Part shown: in pieces, positions 27,704 to 36,311 of the stretch
Layout: every line of letters begins with the position of its first letter
Position numbering within the stretch: position 1 is the stretch's first letter
NCBI GenBank assembly: GCA_027366635.1
Contig: DAHXNE010000025.1
Location: 41,074 to 105,073, forward strand
DNA length: 64,000 nucleotides
Direction of reading: 5' to 3'
Source: Gammaproteobacteria bacterium
Lineage (GTDB): Bacteria > Pseudomonadota > Gammaproteobacteria > Steroidobacterales > Steroidobacteraceae
Notes under the pieces: model-generated
The model's input: the letters and a program-made list of their open reading frames with translations, nothing else
Database searches by the model: none
Told to the model about the DNA's origin: nothing
Position numbers and translations under genes: made by a program

Positions 27704-30058
27704 TCAGGGCATCGCTGCCGGGGGGGTCGCTTCCGCCGAAGTGTAGCCGGGGATGGCCTCGGAGAGGAAACGATCCGGCGCCGATCCGACACTTGCCAGG
27801 CCGTTGAGTTCCACCTGCAAATAGACGCCGGTGACCTGTGCGCCGATTCGCTGCGTCGTGCCCACCGGCCGCAGAGCCACGTAGCGCCGGGCGCCGAACC
27901 GAATACTCCAGCAGCACGAACGGTACTCGAAGCCGACGAATCTCTCCAGTGCCTGGTGATCCAGCATCGAGTAGATCGCGCGCGCAAAGACGCTCCAGTG
28001 CGGTCCGATCGGCCAGGCGCCCGAGATCTCCACTTGCTTGGTACCGCACGAGCTGCCGCTTACCAGCGCCGGCGCGGTGCTGCAGAGTGTGGCGATCGAC
28101 GCCTGCTGCTGCAGCAGCGTGGTTTGCTCGAATGTGTTGCGCTCGAACCGGTACTCCAGATTGATCACCCGGCCGGGTCCTGGGCGATACTGCAGCGACG
28201 CCTGGGCGCGTTCGGTCTGCGAGTTCTGCGGGTTCCACTGCAGCTCGCCGCTGGCGCTCCAGTCCCTGAGTGCCGTCAGCGACAACTTGGCGATGATTCC
28301 TCCGTAAGGACCTCGTTGAACCGGCAGCCCAGGCAGGGTTACGCGCGGGGGCCTCAGGTAAAATTCCTCGCCGATCGTGGCCGAGAGGTATTGTCGGCCG
28401 CTCGCCGTCCCCAGCACCCGGGCGGTGAGGGCGGCACTCACTTGGTCGGCATCACCCTGACGGTCGGCGCCGACATAGCGGTTGGTGCGGAACAGCTCCA
28501 CCGGTTGCAGGTCGGGCAGTCCAGTGTCGAAAATCGGTAGATCGTTCTGATTGCGGTAGGGGACATAGAGGTACATCGCGCGCGGCTCGAGCTCGAGTTG
28601 CCGCCGTCCGTCGCGCCCAATGAGCCGGTCGAGCTTCAAGCCCGCATCCACGCTGGCGATGGGGAGGTTGCGCGAAGGATTGCTCGGCTGGCCGGGCGCG
28701 GTGTGCGACAGCTCGTACTCGGTGGTGCGCCAGGCGATGGCGGGCCGCACGAAGTAACCGGGGCCGTCGAGGTTCAGTGCAACTCGGGGCGTGGCGTCGA
28801 AGCGCCAGCCGCTCACCAGCGTCGAGCCATCAGGCCGCTGAAAGTCGACCAGCTCCGAGGTGAATCCGTACTGCAGCAGGTCGGCCGGACCCCAGCCGTA
28901 GTCGGCGTCGGCGGTGATATCCGGCACCCGCGCGTAGGGCCGTTCGTTCACCGGCAGCGTGTTGTCGATGGTTTGAAACTGCTGCAGCATGCCCTGGACG
29001 TTCCAGTGCACGTTGCGGTAGGACAGCACGGCGCGACGATTGAGGAATGCTGTGCTCGCGCCTTCTGGCCCGGTGGCGAAGTCCTCGAAGTATTGGGAGT
29101 CGCTGACGTTCTCCCCATCGAGGCTCAGCCGTAGGCCGTCGGGCAGATTCGTCTCGCTCCTCAGCCGGATGCGGCTGCGGCTGCCGTGATAGGCGTTGTC
29201 ATAGGGCAGATAGTCCCAATCGAGCTCGGTGCGGTCGTCGGCGGTCAGCAACCGCGCTTCGCCGCCGAGGTCGATGCCGCGGCGCTGATACTCGGTGGGC
29301 TGCAGGGTGAGGTCCGCATTCGGCGCGATGTTCCAGTAGAACGGTGTCGTCACCTGCAGGCCGCTCGTCGAGGTGTTGCCGAATGTGGGGAACAGGAATC
29401 CGGTCTTGCGAACGTTGCCGACCGGGAAGGACACCCACGGGGTGTACAGGAGCGGGATTCCGTGCAGATCGACGCGGGCGTCGCGCCCGGTACCGATGCG
29501 GTCCCGGGTATTGATGGTGAGAGCGCTGGCCCGCAGCACCCAGGACGGCCTCGGCAGCTTGCAGGTTGTGAAGGTGACGCGCCGCAGTTGCAGGATCCCG
29601 AGCGGCGTCAGGCGGAGCGTGCCGGCCGTGCCGCGCGCGTTGCGGCGCAGCAGAGTAAAGTGCGCCGAATTGAATACCGCGCCACGGGTTGGGGAGTAGC
29701 TGCCACCCCTGCCGGTGATGCGCACCATCGGATCGGAGAACTCGACGCCGCCGCGGGTGGAGACCCGGTCGCGGCGGCTGTCGTAGACGACATGGTTCGC
29801 GCGGATCTCGCGCTGGCCCTGGCGGATCACGACGTTGCCATCGAGGGTCCATTGGCCGTTGCGGTTGCGCACGGCATGATCGGCGCTGATGTCCGCGCCG
29901 CCGGCGATGAGCCGGCGGCGCGCCCGCGCTCCGGCCCGGCGCACTCGCGGTGCGATGGGCGGCGGCGACGGGGCGGCCGCCTGGGCGGCCCATAGGCAGT
30001 ATGGTCCGCTGCAGCTGAGCGACAGCAGGGCGGTGAGCAGTGGGCGCAAACGCGGCAT
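27704..30058 (-). CDS. lptD: LPS-assembly outer-membrane protein LptD
   Basis: Forms the outer-membrane translocon that places lipopolysaccharide on the cell surface. It is 784 residues: a signal peptide (about 1-28), an N-terminal OstA-like beta-jellyroll (about 55-190, with ADHAVRNRNGQWTLDGNVVIRQGQREIRANHVVYD), and the large C-terminal barrel. Cysteines that could form the LptD disulfides are seen in FTTCKLPRP and in the adjacent pair RSCCWS. The mature extreme N-terminus has no Cys like E. coli Cys31. It heads the leftward lptD-surA-pdxA run and diverges from amgK. Confidence 0.95.
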   Translation of the reverse strand: MPRLRPLLTALLSLSCSGPYCLWAAQAAAPSPPPIAPRVRRAGARARRRLIAGGADISADHAVRNRNGQWTLDGNVVIRQGQREIRANHVVYDSRRDRVSTRGGVEFSDPMVRITGRGGSYSPTRGAVFNSAHFTLLRRNARGTAGTLRLTPLGILQLRRVTFTTCKLPRPSWVLRASALTINTRDRIGTGRDARVDLHGIPLLYTPWVSFPVGNVRKTGFLFPTFGNTSTSGLQVTTPFYWNIAPNADLTLQPTEYQRRGIDLGGEARLLTADDRTELDWDYLPYDNAYHGSRSRIRLRSETNLPDGLRLSLDGENVSDSQYFEDFATGPEGASTAFLNRRAVLSYRNVHWNVQGMLQQFQTIDNTLPVNERPYARVPDITADADYGWGPADLLQYGFTSELVDFQRPDGSTLVSGWRFDATPRVALNLDGPGYFVRPAIAWRTTEYELSHTAPGQPSNPSRNLPIASVDAGLKLDRLIGRDGRRQLELEPRAMYLYVPYRNQNDLPIFDTGLPDLQPVELFRTNRYVGADRQGDADQVSAALTARVLGTASGRQYLSATIGEEFYLRPPRVTLPGLPVQRGPYGGIIAKLSLTALRDWSASGELQWNPQNSQTERAQASLQYRPGPGRVINLEYRFERNTFEQTTLLQQQASIATLCSTAPALVSGSSCGTKQVEISGAWPIGPHWSVFARAIYSMLDHQALERFVGFEYRSCCWSIRFGARRYVALRPVGTTQRIGAQVTGVYLQVELNGLASVGSAPDRFLSEAIPGYTSAEATPPAAMP

Positions 30059-30068
30059 GAGGGGTCAG

Positions 30069-30076
30069 ATTATAAT
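30069..30076. promoter_or_regulatory. Palindromic -10 element shared by lptD and amgK
   Basis: ATTATAAT at 30069-30076 is its own reverse complement, so each strand reads a perfect TATAAT: rightward at 30071-30076, leftward at 30074-30069. The leftward start point would fall only a few bases before the lptD ATG. The rightward one would fall near 30083, downstream of the first amgK ATG. No good -35 is visible on either strand. Inferred only. Confidence 0.45.
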
Positions 30077-31217
30077 GGCGCGCTCGCACTCTCGTGGGCT
30101 CAAAGCATTGCAGACGGTTGATCGAGATGAGCGGCGCTTGCTGCTCGAGGGTTGGCTCTCGCGCGCGCTTGGATTGCGGCCGGCGCGCATCGAGCCGGCG
30201 TCGAGTGACGCGAGCTTCCGGCGTTACTTTCGGGTTTTCTGCGCGAGCGGTACGTACATCGTCATGGACGCGCCACCCGGCAAGGAGGACGTGCGACCCT
30301 ATCTGCACGTGACCCGGTTGCTCGAACCCTTGGGGGTCCACGTGCCGCGCGTGCACGAGTGCGATATCGAGCGCGGATTGCTGCTGCTAGAGGATCTGGG
30401 CAGTACGCAGTACCTGGCGTGCCTGGAGGGAGGCGGTGATGCGCAGCGTCTGTACGATGACGCTCTGCGGGTGCTGGCACGGATTCAGGCGCGCGGCGCG
30501 GATGCGGCTGCGCAGCTTGCGCCCTATGACGATGGACTGCTGCGCCGCGAGCTGGCGCTGATGCCCGAATGGTTTCTGGCGCGGCACCTGTCGCTCGAGC
30601 TGACCGACGGTGAGGGCCGGATGCTGGAGCGACTATTCGAATTCCTGATCGCCGAGGCGCTCTCGCAGCCGCAGGTGCTCGTCCACCGGGATTACCATTC
30701 GCGCAATCTCATGGTGGTCGCGCACCGCAGTCCCGGTGTGCTCGACTTTCAGGACGCCGTGCGCGGTCCGGTCGGCTATGATCTGGCCTCGCTGCTGAAG
30801 GACTGTTATATCTCCTGGCCGCGCGCGCGGGTCATGGGTTGGGTGCGGGGCTATCGCGCGCGGCTCGAGGCCGAGGGCTGGAGCGCCGACGCCGATCCGC
30901 GCCAATTCTTGCGTTGGTTCGATCTGATCGGGGTGCAGCGCCATCTGAAAGTCCTCGGCATCTTCGCGCGTCTCTGGTACCGCGATGGCAAGATGGGCTA
31001 TCTGCGGGATCTGCCGTTGACCCTGGAATACGTGCGCGAGGCATGTGCGTGCTATCCGGAGCTGGGCGAGCTGACGGAATTTCTCGAGCGGCGGGTCGTC
31101 CCGGAGCTGCCGCTCGCCAATGAGCGCGCGCGCCAAGTCGCTGCGGGCCGGCGGTGCGCGTCCGGTCAGGACGAACTTCGCGCGGGGCGTCCTCGAGGGT
31201 TGGACACCGAGTCGTGA
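30075..31217 (+). CDS. amgK: N-acetylmuramate/N-acetylglucosamine kinase AmgK
   Basis: Anomeric sugar kinase that phosphorylates recycled MurNAc (and GlcNAc) at C1. Together with MurU it bypasses de novo UDP-MurNAc synthesis and can give intrinsic fosfomycin tolerance. It is an aminoglycoside-phosphotransferase fold: N-lobe SSDASFRRYFRV and YIVMDAPPGKED, catalytic loop VLVHRDYHSRNLMVV, and metal-binding LDFQDAVRGPVGYDLASLLKD. The ATG at 30075 overlaps a TATAAT, so the true start may be TTG at 30108. It diverges from lptD, as in Pseudomonas. Its stop overlaps murU (GTGA). Confidence 0.92.
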   Translation: MARSHSRGLKALQTVDRDERRLLLEGWLSRALGLRPARIEPASSDASFRRYFRVFCASGTYIVMDAPPGKEDVRPYLHVTRLLEPLGVHVPRVHECDIERGLLLLEDLGSTQYLACLEGGGDAQRLYDDALRVLARIQARGADAAAQLAPYDDGLLRRELALMPEWFLARHLSLELTDGEGRMLERLFEFLIAEALSQPQVLVHRDYHSRNLMVVAHRSPGVLDFQDAVRGPVGYDLASLLKDCYISWPRARVMGWVRGYRARLEAEGWSADADPRQFLRWFDLIGVQRHLKVLGIFARLWYRDGKMGYLRDLPLTLEYVREACACYPELGELTEFLERRVVPELPLANERARQVAAGRRCASGQDELRAGRPRGLDTES

Positions 31218-31903
31218 CCCCAGCCAAGGCCATGCTTCTTGCGGCCGGGCGGGGCGAGCGGCTGCGGCCGATCACCGACACCGTCCCGAAGCCGCTGGTG
31301 GATGTCGCCGGCAAGCCGTTGATCGTCTACCACCTGGAGGCGCTCGCCGCCGCAGGTATCCACGAAGTGATCGTCAATCTGTCGTGGTTGGGTGGCCAGA
31401 TCCGCTCGGCGTTGGGTTCAGGGGCGCGCTATGGCGTACGGATCACCTACAGCGACGAGGGACCGGAGCCGCTGGAAACTGGCGGTGGAATCTATCGGGC
31501 GTTGCCAGCGCTGGGCCCTGATCCGTTTCTGGTCATCAATGCGGATATCTGGCTGGACATGGATCTGCGCGGCTGCGCGCCGCTTGCGGGTGACGCCGAT
31601 GCGCGCATCGTTCTGACTGCCAATCCGGAACACCATCCGCACGGAGACTTCGGTCTCGAGGAAGGGCGAGTGGTGGAGCGCGCCTCGAACCGCCTCACGT
31701 ATGCCGGAGTCGGCCTGTATCGGCCGGAGTTCTTCGCTGGCTGTCGCCCCGGGAGGTTTCCTCTGCTGCCGCTGCTGAAGCGGGCCATCGCCGCCGGACG
31801 GCTGCAGGGCGAGCGTTTCGACGGGCCATGGTTCGATGCCGGCTCGCCGGAGCGCCTGGGGCGGCTGGAGGCGTGGCTGCATGCGCGAGGGGGCAGGGAT
31901 TAA
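31214..31903 (+). CDS. murU: N-acetylmuramate-1-phosphate uridylyltransferase MurU
   Basis: Makes UDP-MurNAc from MurNAc-1-phosphate and UTP, completing the recycling route begun by AmgK. The 229-residue nucleotidyltransferase has the signature AMLLAAGRGERLRPITDTVPKPLVDVAGKPLI, followed by NADIW with the metal-binding Asp and WFDAGSPERL near the end. GTG at 31214 overlaps the amgK stop as GTGA and starts the conserved block directly; the upstream ATG at 31154 lies well inside amgK. Repeat copy 3 begins six bases after its stop. Confidence 0.93.
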   Translation: MTPAKAMLLAAGRGERLRPITDTVPKPLVDVAGKPLIVYHLEALAAAGIHEVIVNLSWLGGQIRSALGSGARYGVRITYSDEGPEPLETGGGIYRALPALGPDPFLVINADIWLDMDLRGCAPLAGDADARIVLTANPEHHPHGDFGLEEGRVVERASNRLTYAGVGLYRPEFFAGCRPGRFPLLPLLKRAIAAGRLQGERFDGPWFDAGSPERLGRLEAWLHARGGRD

Positions 31904-31908
31904 TTGCC

Positions 31909-32076
31909 CATCGATTGCCGCTTGACCCCGAGTCGTGAGGCGCGCGTACACGGTAGTTGGTACAGGGATGTACCCGGCCGCCATCGGTGGCCGGGTATTG
32001 GGCAAAAACCACGCTTTTTGCCCAAAACCGCGCTGGGCGGGGCAGGAGCCCCGATCCAGCGCCTTTAACATGGCCG
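31909..32076 (+). repeat. Dispersed multi-hairpin element, copy 3 (best folded)
   Basis: The cleanest copy. Hairpin A: GGTAC (31959-31963), loop AGGGAT, GTACC (31970-31974), containing GTACAGGGATGT (31960-31971), 12/12 with the CsrA SELEX consensus. Hairpin B: TACCCGGCC (31971-31979) with GGCCGGGTA (31989-31997), mutually exclusive with A. Hairpin C: GGGCAAAAA (32000-32008) with TTTTTGCCC (32015-32023), loop CCACGC. Hairpin D: GCGCTGG (32030-32036) with CCAGCGC (32056-32062), inner GGGGC/GCCCC and loop AGGA (32044-32047). It lies between murU and lipA and is probably transcribed with murU. Confidence 0.85.
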
Positions 32077-32102
32077 GATTAGGGAGTTCTCCCGGGCGAA
32101 CG

Positions 32103-32108
32103 TACAAT
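32103..32108 (+). promoter_or_regulatory. Putative -10 element for lipA
   Basis: TACAAT lies seven bases before the lipA ATG at 32115. A weak TTAGGG is 18 bases upstream (32079-32084). If used, transcription would begin at or next to the start codon, giving a leaderless lipA message, which fits the absence of a Shine-Dalgarno sequence. Confidence 0.4.
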
Positions 32109-32114
32109 GACGCC

Positions 32115-33149
32115 ATGTGCGCTCAAAAAGACAGACTCGAGGCCGCCGCGCCCACGCTCCGCCGTAGTGGAGAGAAATACAAGACTGATCAAGGGTTTAC
32201 TGCAATTCGGGACGGCGTGAAAGCCAGCGCCGCGGGGGCCGGCGCGGCCCTCGGCCGCAAGCCCCCCTGGTTGCGTGCCCGCGCGCCCACCGGGTCTGGA
32301 TTTCAGGAGGTGAAGGGGATTGTGGCCCGTCATCGGCTGGCCACGGTGTGCGAGGAGGCGAAGTGTCCGAACATCGGCGAATGCTGGAATGCAGGCACCG
32401 CGACCATCATGCTGATGGGCGCGGTGTGCACTCGCGCCTGCCGGTTCTGCTCGGTCGACACGGGCAACCCGCGTGGCTGGCTGGACCTCGATGAGCCGGA
32501 GAACGCGGCCCAATCCGTCGAGCTGATGAAGCTGCGATACGTCGTGCTTACGTCGGTCGATCGCGACGACCTGCCCGACGGCGGCGCCGGACACTACGCC
32601 GCGTGCATTCGCGCGATCAAGCGCCGAAATCCCGCGACCGCGGTCGAGGCGCTGGTGCCGGATTTCCAAGGCATCCTCGCCGCCGTCGAAACCGTCGTCG
32701 ACACCGGCCTCGACGTGTTTGCACAGAATATCGAGACGGTGCGCCGGCTCACTCACCCGGTGCGCGATCCTCGGGCGGGCTACGACCGCACGATCGAGGT
32801 GCTGCGTCACGCCAAGGGTCATCGTCCCGCGGTCCTCACCAAGAGCAGCCTGATGCTGGGGCTCGGTGAGACGGACGAGGAGATCGAGGCGACGCTGCGC
32901 GACCTGCGCGCCGCCGGGGTCGATATCGTCACACTGGGACAGTACCTGCGTCCGACGGTCAATCACCTACCCGTGGAGCGCTTCGTGACGCCTGCGCAGT
33001 TCGACAGCCTGCGCCGCTACGCGTTGGAGTTGGGATTCCTGGAGTGCGTCTCGGGGCCGCTGGTGCGCTCGAGCTACCGTGCCGAGCAGGCGCTCGATCG
33101 CAACAACGCCGGCCTCGACAATGCGCGTCTGGCCGGGACCGGGCCGTGA
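32115..33149 (+). CDS. lipA: Lipoyl synthase
   Basis: Radical-SAM enzyme that inserts two sulfurs into protein-bound octanoyl groups to make lipoyl cofactors. The 344-residue protein carries both iron-sulfur sites: auxiliary cluster ligands Cys79, Cys84 and Cys90 ([12 protein letters not shown]) and the radical-SAM CxxxCxxC at Cys105, Cys109 and Cys112 (CTRACRFC). The C-terminal RSSYRAEQ is also present. Open frame extends upstream into repeat copy 3, but ATG at 32115 is the first sensible start. The N-terminal 40 residues are a little longer than usual. Its stop overlaps lipB (GTGA). Confidence 0.95.
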   Translation: MCAQKDRLEAAAPTLRRSGEKYKTDQGFTAIRDGVKASAAGAGAALGRKPPWLRARAPTGSGFQEVKGIVARHRLATVCEEAKCPNIGECWNAGTATIMLMGAVCTRACRFCSVDTGNPRGWLDLDEPENAAQSVELMKLRYVVLTSVDRDDLPDGGAGHYAACIRAIKRRNPATAVEALVPDFQGILAAVETVVDTGLDVFAQNIETVRRLTHPVRDPRAGYDRTIEVLRHAKGHRPAVLTKSSLMLGLGETDEEIEATLRDLRAAGVDIVTLGQYLRPTVNHLPVERFVTPAQFDSLRRYALELGFLECVSGPLVRSSYRAEQALDRNNAGLDNARLAGTGP

Positions 33150-33829
33150 GTTCTCCGGCGGCCTGCGCGCGGGCGGCGTCCTCGGGAGCGCCCGCGCCGC
33201 ACGTGCGCTGGCTCGGCGTGCAGGAATACGAGCCGACGTGGCGAGCGATGCAGCGTTTCACGGACACGCGTGCACCCGATACCCCGGATGAGCTGTGGCT
33301 GCTGGAGCATCCGCCCGTGTTTACGCTCGGCATGAACGCCGATCCGGCGCACGTGCTAGCCGCCGGGGACATTCCGGTGGTGCGCATCGACCGCGGTGGC
33401 CAAGTCACCTATCACGGACCCGGACAGCTCGTCGCGTATGCGCTGGTCGACCTGCGGCGTGCGCGTCTCGGGGTGCGTGATCTGGTGACGGCGCTCGAGC
33501 GTGCCGTGACCGGCTATGCGGCCGATCTGGGCATCACCGCCGAGTGCCGCCGCAGCGCTCCCGGCGTATACGTGGGGGCGCGCAAGCTGGCGAGTGTGGG
33601 CATTCGCGTGCGCCGCGGCGCCAGCTACCACGGTATCGCGCTCAACGTTTGCAACGACCTGGGACCGTTCCAGCGTATCGATCCGTGCGGCTATCCCGGT
33701 CTGGAGATGACGCGGCTGAAGGACCTCGCCGCAGTGGACACGGTGGATCTGGCGGCCGAGGGGCTGCTGCCGCATCTGCTGCGCCGGCTGTACCGAGCGG
33801 CGCACGCCGGTTGCTCCGGCGGGGATTGA
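33146..33829 (+). CDS. lipB: Lipoyl(octanoyl) transferase
   Basis: Moves octanoyl from acyl carrier protein to lipoate-dependent enzymes, providing the substrate for LipA. The signature [12 protein letters not shown] (83-94) is intact, with catalytic Lys147 in [12 protein letters not shown] and Cys181 in [12 protein letters not shown]. Length is 227 residues. GTG at 33146 overlaps the lipA stop as GTGA. The first 18 or so residues are Ala/Ser-rich and probably not part of the fold. Order is lipA-lipB, the reverse of E. coli's lipB-lipA arrangement; ybeD converges on its end. Confidence 0.95.
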   Translation: MSSPAACARAASSGAPAPHVRWLGVQEYEPTWRAMQRFTDTRAPDTPDELWLLEHPPVFTLGMNADPAHVLAAGDIPVVRIDRGGQVTYHGPGQLVAYALVDLRRARLGVRDLVTALERAVTGYAADLGITAECRRSAPGVYVGARKLASVGIRVRRGASYHGIALNVCNDLGPFQRIDPCGYPGLEMTRLKDLAAVDTVDLAAEGLLPHLLRRLYRAAHAGCSGGD

Positions 33830-33912
33830 CCCAGGCCGAGCCTCGAGGCGGGGACGCGTTTCGGCATGCGGGGCTGGATGGTTGCGATGGCCGCGCTCGG
33901 GATGTCGGCCGG

Positions 33913-34173
33913 TCAGATCAGCATCAGAACTCCATCGCAGGTTTGCAGCTCCGTGGTGAGCGCCTCGACCTGTTCGCGGCTCTCGGCGTGTAGTGTGTAA
34001 GAGATCGACAGAAAATTGCCCTGGCCGCTCAGCCGCTCGCTGACCCGTTCGGACTCCAGAGTCGGCGCGTGACGCAGCACCACGGCGTGTACGCGCGCAC
34101 GAAACTCATCCGACGGCCGACCGATGACCTTGAGCGGATATTCGGTCGGAAATTCCAGTACGGGCTTGCTCAC
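33913..34173 (-). CDS. ybeD: DUF493 family protein YbeD
   Basis: An 86-residue ACT-like protein of the YbeD/DUF493 family (LEFPTEYPLKVIGRPSDEFRARV, ending TCDGVLMLI). The family is usually found beside lipB and the PBP5 gene; its function is not established, though an allosteric role has been suggested from the fold. GTG at 34173 overlaps the stop of the upstream aminotransferase (GTGA) and matches the family length; the longer frame to 34203 adds unrelated residues. It converges on lipB. Confidence 0.9.
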   Translation of the reverse strand: MSKPVLEFPTEYPLKVIGRPSDEFRARVHAVVLRHAPTLESERVSERLSGQGNFLSISYTLHAESREQVEALTTELQTCDGVLMLI

Positions 34174-35042
34174 CACGGCTGTCCCCGTAATTCGGCTTTC
34201 CACTGCTGGAATGCCGCATCCATGCGTCGCCAGAGGGGGCCCGGCCGCCCAGTGCCGACCGGCCGGCCGTCGAGGCGCGTCACGGGCTGCACCTCGCGCG
34301 TGGCGGCCGATAGCCAGATTTCCGCGGCGCCGCGTAATTCGCGGTCACTGACGGGGGCGGCACGCCAAGGCACTCCGGCGCGCGCGGCAAGCTCCTCCAC
34401 GACCGTACGGGTGGTGCTCGGCAGGATCGCACGCGAGTTCGGTGGCGTGCGCACCTCGCCGTCGATCACCACGTGCACGGCGGAGGCCGACGCGTCGGTC
34501 AGCTGGCCATCGCGCAGCAGAATGGTTTCCGCGGCGTCGGCATCGACGGCGAGCTGACGTAGCAACACGTTCGCAAGCAGCGCGGTGGATTTGATATCGC
34601 AGCGTGCCCAGCGTGTGTCGGCCGCGGTTACGCACGTGAGCCCCTGCTCGAGCGTCTCGCGCGCCACCGCGGGCCAGGGCGCGACGAAGGCGAACACGGT
34701 GCGCGGGATCTCGGGCAGGGGCGCGTGGGTGCGGCCCAGCTCGGCGCCCCGCGTCACCTGCCAGTAGAGATATTGATCACCGTTTCCGCCGCGCTCGACG
34801 AGGGTGGCGAACACGCTGCGCCACTGCTCGTGCGAGAGCGGATCGCCCATGCGCAGCTCCGCGAGGCTGCGTGTGAGCCGCGCACAGTGTGCCTGCAGCT
34901 GGAACGGCCGGCCGGCGTAGACGGGCATCACTTCGTAGGCGCCGTCGCCGAAGAGGAAACCGCGGTCGAGCGGCGAGATGCGCGCCTCGCTGAGCGGCAG
35001 ATACTCCCCGTTCAGGTAGCAGGTGGGGAACGGTGCGGCCAT
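34170..35042 (-). CDS. dat: D-amino acid aminotransferase (class IV, PLP)
   Basis: Class IV PLP transaminase of 290 residues, nearest in pattern to D-alanine aminotransferase. The PLP lysine is Lys151 in CDIKSTALLANVL, and the fold signature ETILLRDGQLTDASASAVHVV includes the Glu that contacts the PLP nitrogen. RISPLDRGFLFGDGAYEVMPVY is the N-terminal mark. It would interconvert D-alanine and D-glutamate, both peptidoglycan building blocks. Branched-chain or aminodeoxychorismate activity is less likely but not excluded. It lies between dacA (24 bases) and ybeD (GTGA overlap). Confidence 0.85.
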   Translation of the reverse strand: MAAPFPTCYLNGEYLPLSEARISPLDRGFLFGDGAYEVMPVYAGRPFQLQAHCARLTRSLAELRMGDPLSHEQWRSVFATLVERGGNGDQYLYWQVTRGAELGRTHAPLPEIPRTVFAFVAPWPAVARETLEQGLTCVTAADTRWARCDIKSTALLANVLLRQLAVDADAAETILLRDGQLTDASASAVHVVIDGEVRTPPNSRAILPSTTRTVVEELAARAGVPWRAAPVSDRELRGAAEIWLSAATREVQPVTRLDGRPVGTGRPGPLWRRMDAAFQQWKAELRGQPW

Positions 35043-35066
35043 GAGCGGTGTCGGTGGTCCGGCCGG

Positions 35067-36224
35067 TCAGGTGTGCCGCAACCAGAGTTTCACCTCGCCG
35101 CTGAGCCGGGTGAACAGTCCCCCTTCGGGCACAGGCGCCAGCGTCACCAGCGGCACACTGTCGACACGCTGGCCGGCGCTGTTGGTGACCAGGAGTGTGC
35201 CGACATCGGCGCCGGCGGCCAGCGGCGCCACCAGGGGCCAATGGTTCCAAACGATGCGAGTGTTCAGCGCATGGTGGCCGCGGGTCACGGTAAGCACGAC
35301 CGAGTGCGCCGGACCGACCGGCGCATAGCCGGCGGCTGATTCGTAGACGCGCGGTTTGGAGATGGCCGTACCGGCGGTCGCAATCCTCTCGTTCTTGAAG
35401 AAGTTGTAGCCGTAGGTGATCAGGGCCTGGCTGTCATTGACCCGCGCGTCCCAGCTCGGGGTCCTCAGCACGACGGAAATCAGGCCCATGCCCTTGCGAT
35501 CGGCGTAGATGAGCATGCAGTAGCCGGCCGCCTTGGTGTAGCCGGTCTTCATGCCTTTCACATACGGATCGGTCCACAGCAGGGAGACGCGGTTGCGCTG
35601 GGTGATGTGGTCCCAGGTGAATTTCTTGATCTTGAAGATGAATCGGTACTGCGGAAAATCGCGGATCAGGTCGACGGCGAGCTTGGCCAGATCGCGCGCC
35701 GTCGTGTAGTGGTCGGGAACCGGGAGTCCGTCGACGTCCTCGTAATGCGTCGAGTGCAGACCCAGCCGCTGGGCATAATCGTTCATGAGGGTAACGAAGC
35801 CCGCGCGGGTGCCACCGATTTTCTGCGCGAGCGCCACGGTGGCGTCGTTGCCCGAATCCACGATGATGCCCTTCAGCAGATTGAGCACGGTGACTTGCGT
35901 TCCGGGGTTGAGGAACATGCGCGAGCCGCCCGTGCGCCATGCGGCGTTGCTGATCAACACCGGTGTGTTGAGCGAGATCTGTCCGCTTTTCAGCGCCGTG
36001 AAGGCGATGTACACGGCCATGAGCTTTGTCAGGCTCGCCATCGGCAACTTCTCGTTGGGATTTTTCTCCGCCAGCACCTTGCCGGTATTGTAGTCAACCA
36101 GGATGTAGGAATGCGCATTGAGCGGCGGTGGCGGCGGCGGCGGCACGGCCGCTTGAGCTGGAACGATCGCGAACAGGGCGGGCAGCAGGGCCGCCAGTGC
36201 GGCCAGGACAGATGGGCGGGACAT
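35067..36224 (-). CDS. dacA: D-alanyl-D-alanine carboxypeptidase (PBP5/6 type)
   Basis: Removes the terminal D-Ala from peptidoglycan pentapeptides in the periplasm. It is 385 residues with a signal peptide (1-25) followed by a Pro run. Active-site motifs are Ser64-Leu-Thr-Lys67, Ser124-Gly-Asn126 and Lys226-Thr-Gly228. A PBP5 C-terminal beta domain (about 290-370) follows. The C-terminal end (LSGEVKLWLRHT) may form the amphipathic membrane anchor. It is in the rod-shape cluster after rlpA. Confidence 0.95.
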   Translation of the reverse strand: MSRPSVLAALAALLPALFAIVPAQAAVPPPPPPPLNAHSYILVDYNTGKVLAEKNPNEKLPMASLTKLMAVYIAFTALKSGQISLNTPVLISNAAWRTGGSRMFLNPGTQVTVLNLLKGIIVDSGNDATVALAQKIGGTRAGFVTLMNDYAQRLGLHSTHYEDVDGLPVPDHYTTARDLAKLAVDLIRDFPQYRFIFKIKKFTWDHITQRNRVSLLWTDPYVKGMKTGYTKAAGYCMLIYADRKGMGLISVVLRTPSWDARVNDSQALITYGYNFFKNERIATAGTAISKPRVYESAAGYAPVGPAHSVVLTVTRGHHALNTRIVWNHWPLVAPLAAGADVGTLLVTNSAGQRVDSVPLVTLAPVPEGGLFTRLSGEVKLWLRHT

Positions 36225-36311
36225 GTCAGAAACTCCTCCATTCCGAATGACGCGGCGGGTGCGGAGCGTTAAGACTCCGTACGCGCCGGATAGTTCTTCG
36301 CGCGGCGTGGC

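Noticed and set aside
32000..32023. GGGCAAAAA...TTTTTGCCC as a Rho-independent terminator
   Set aside because: The T run is inside the stem rather than after it, and the hairpin is not followed by a U tract. It fits better as one arm of the larger element.
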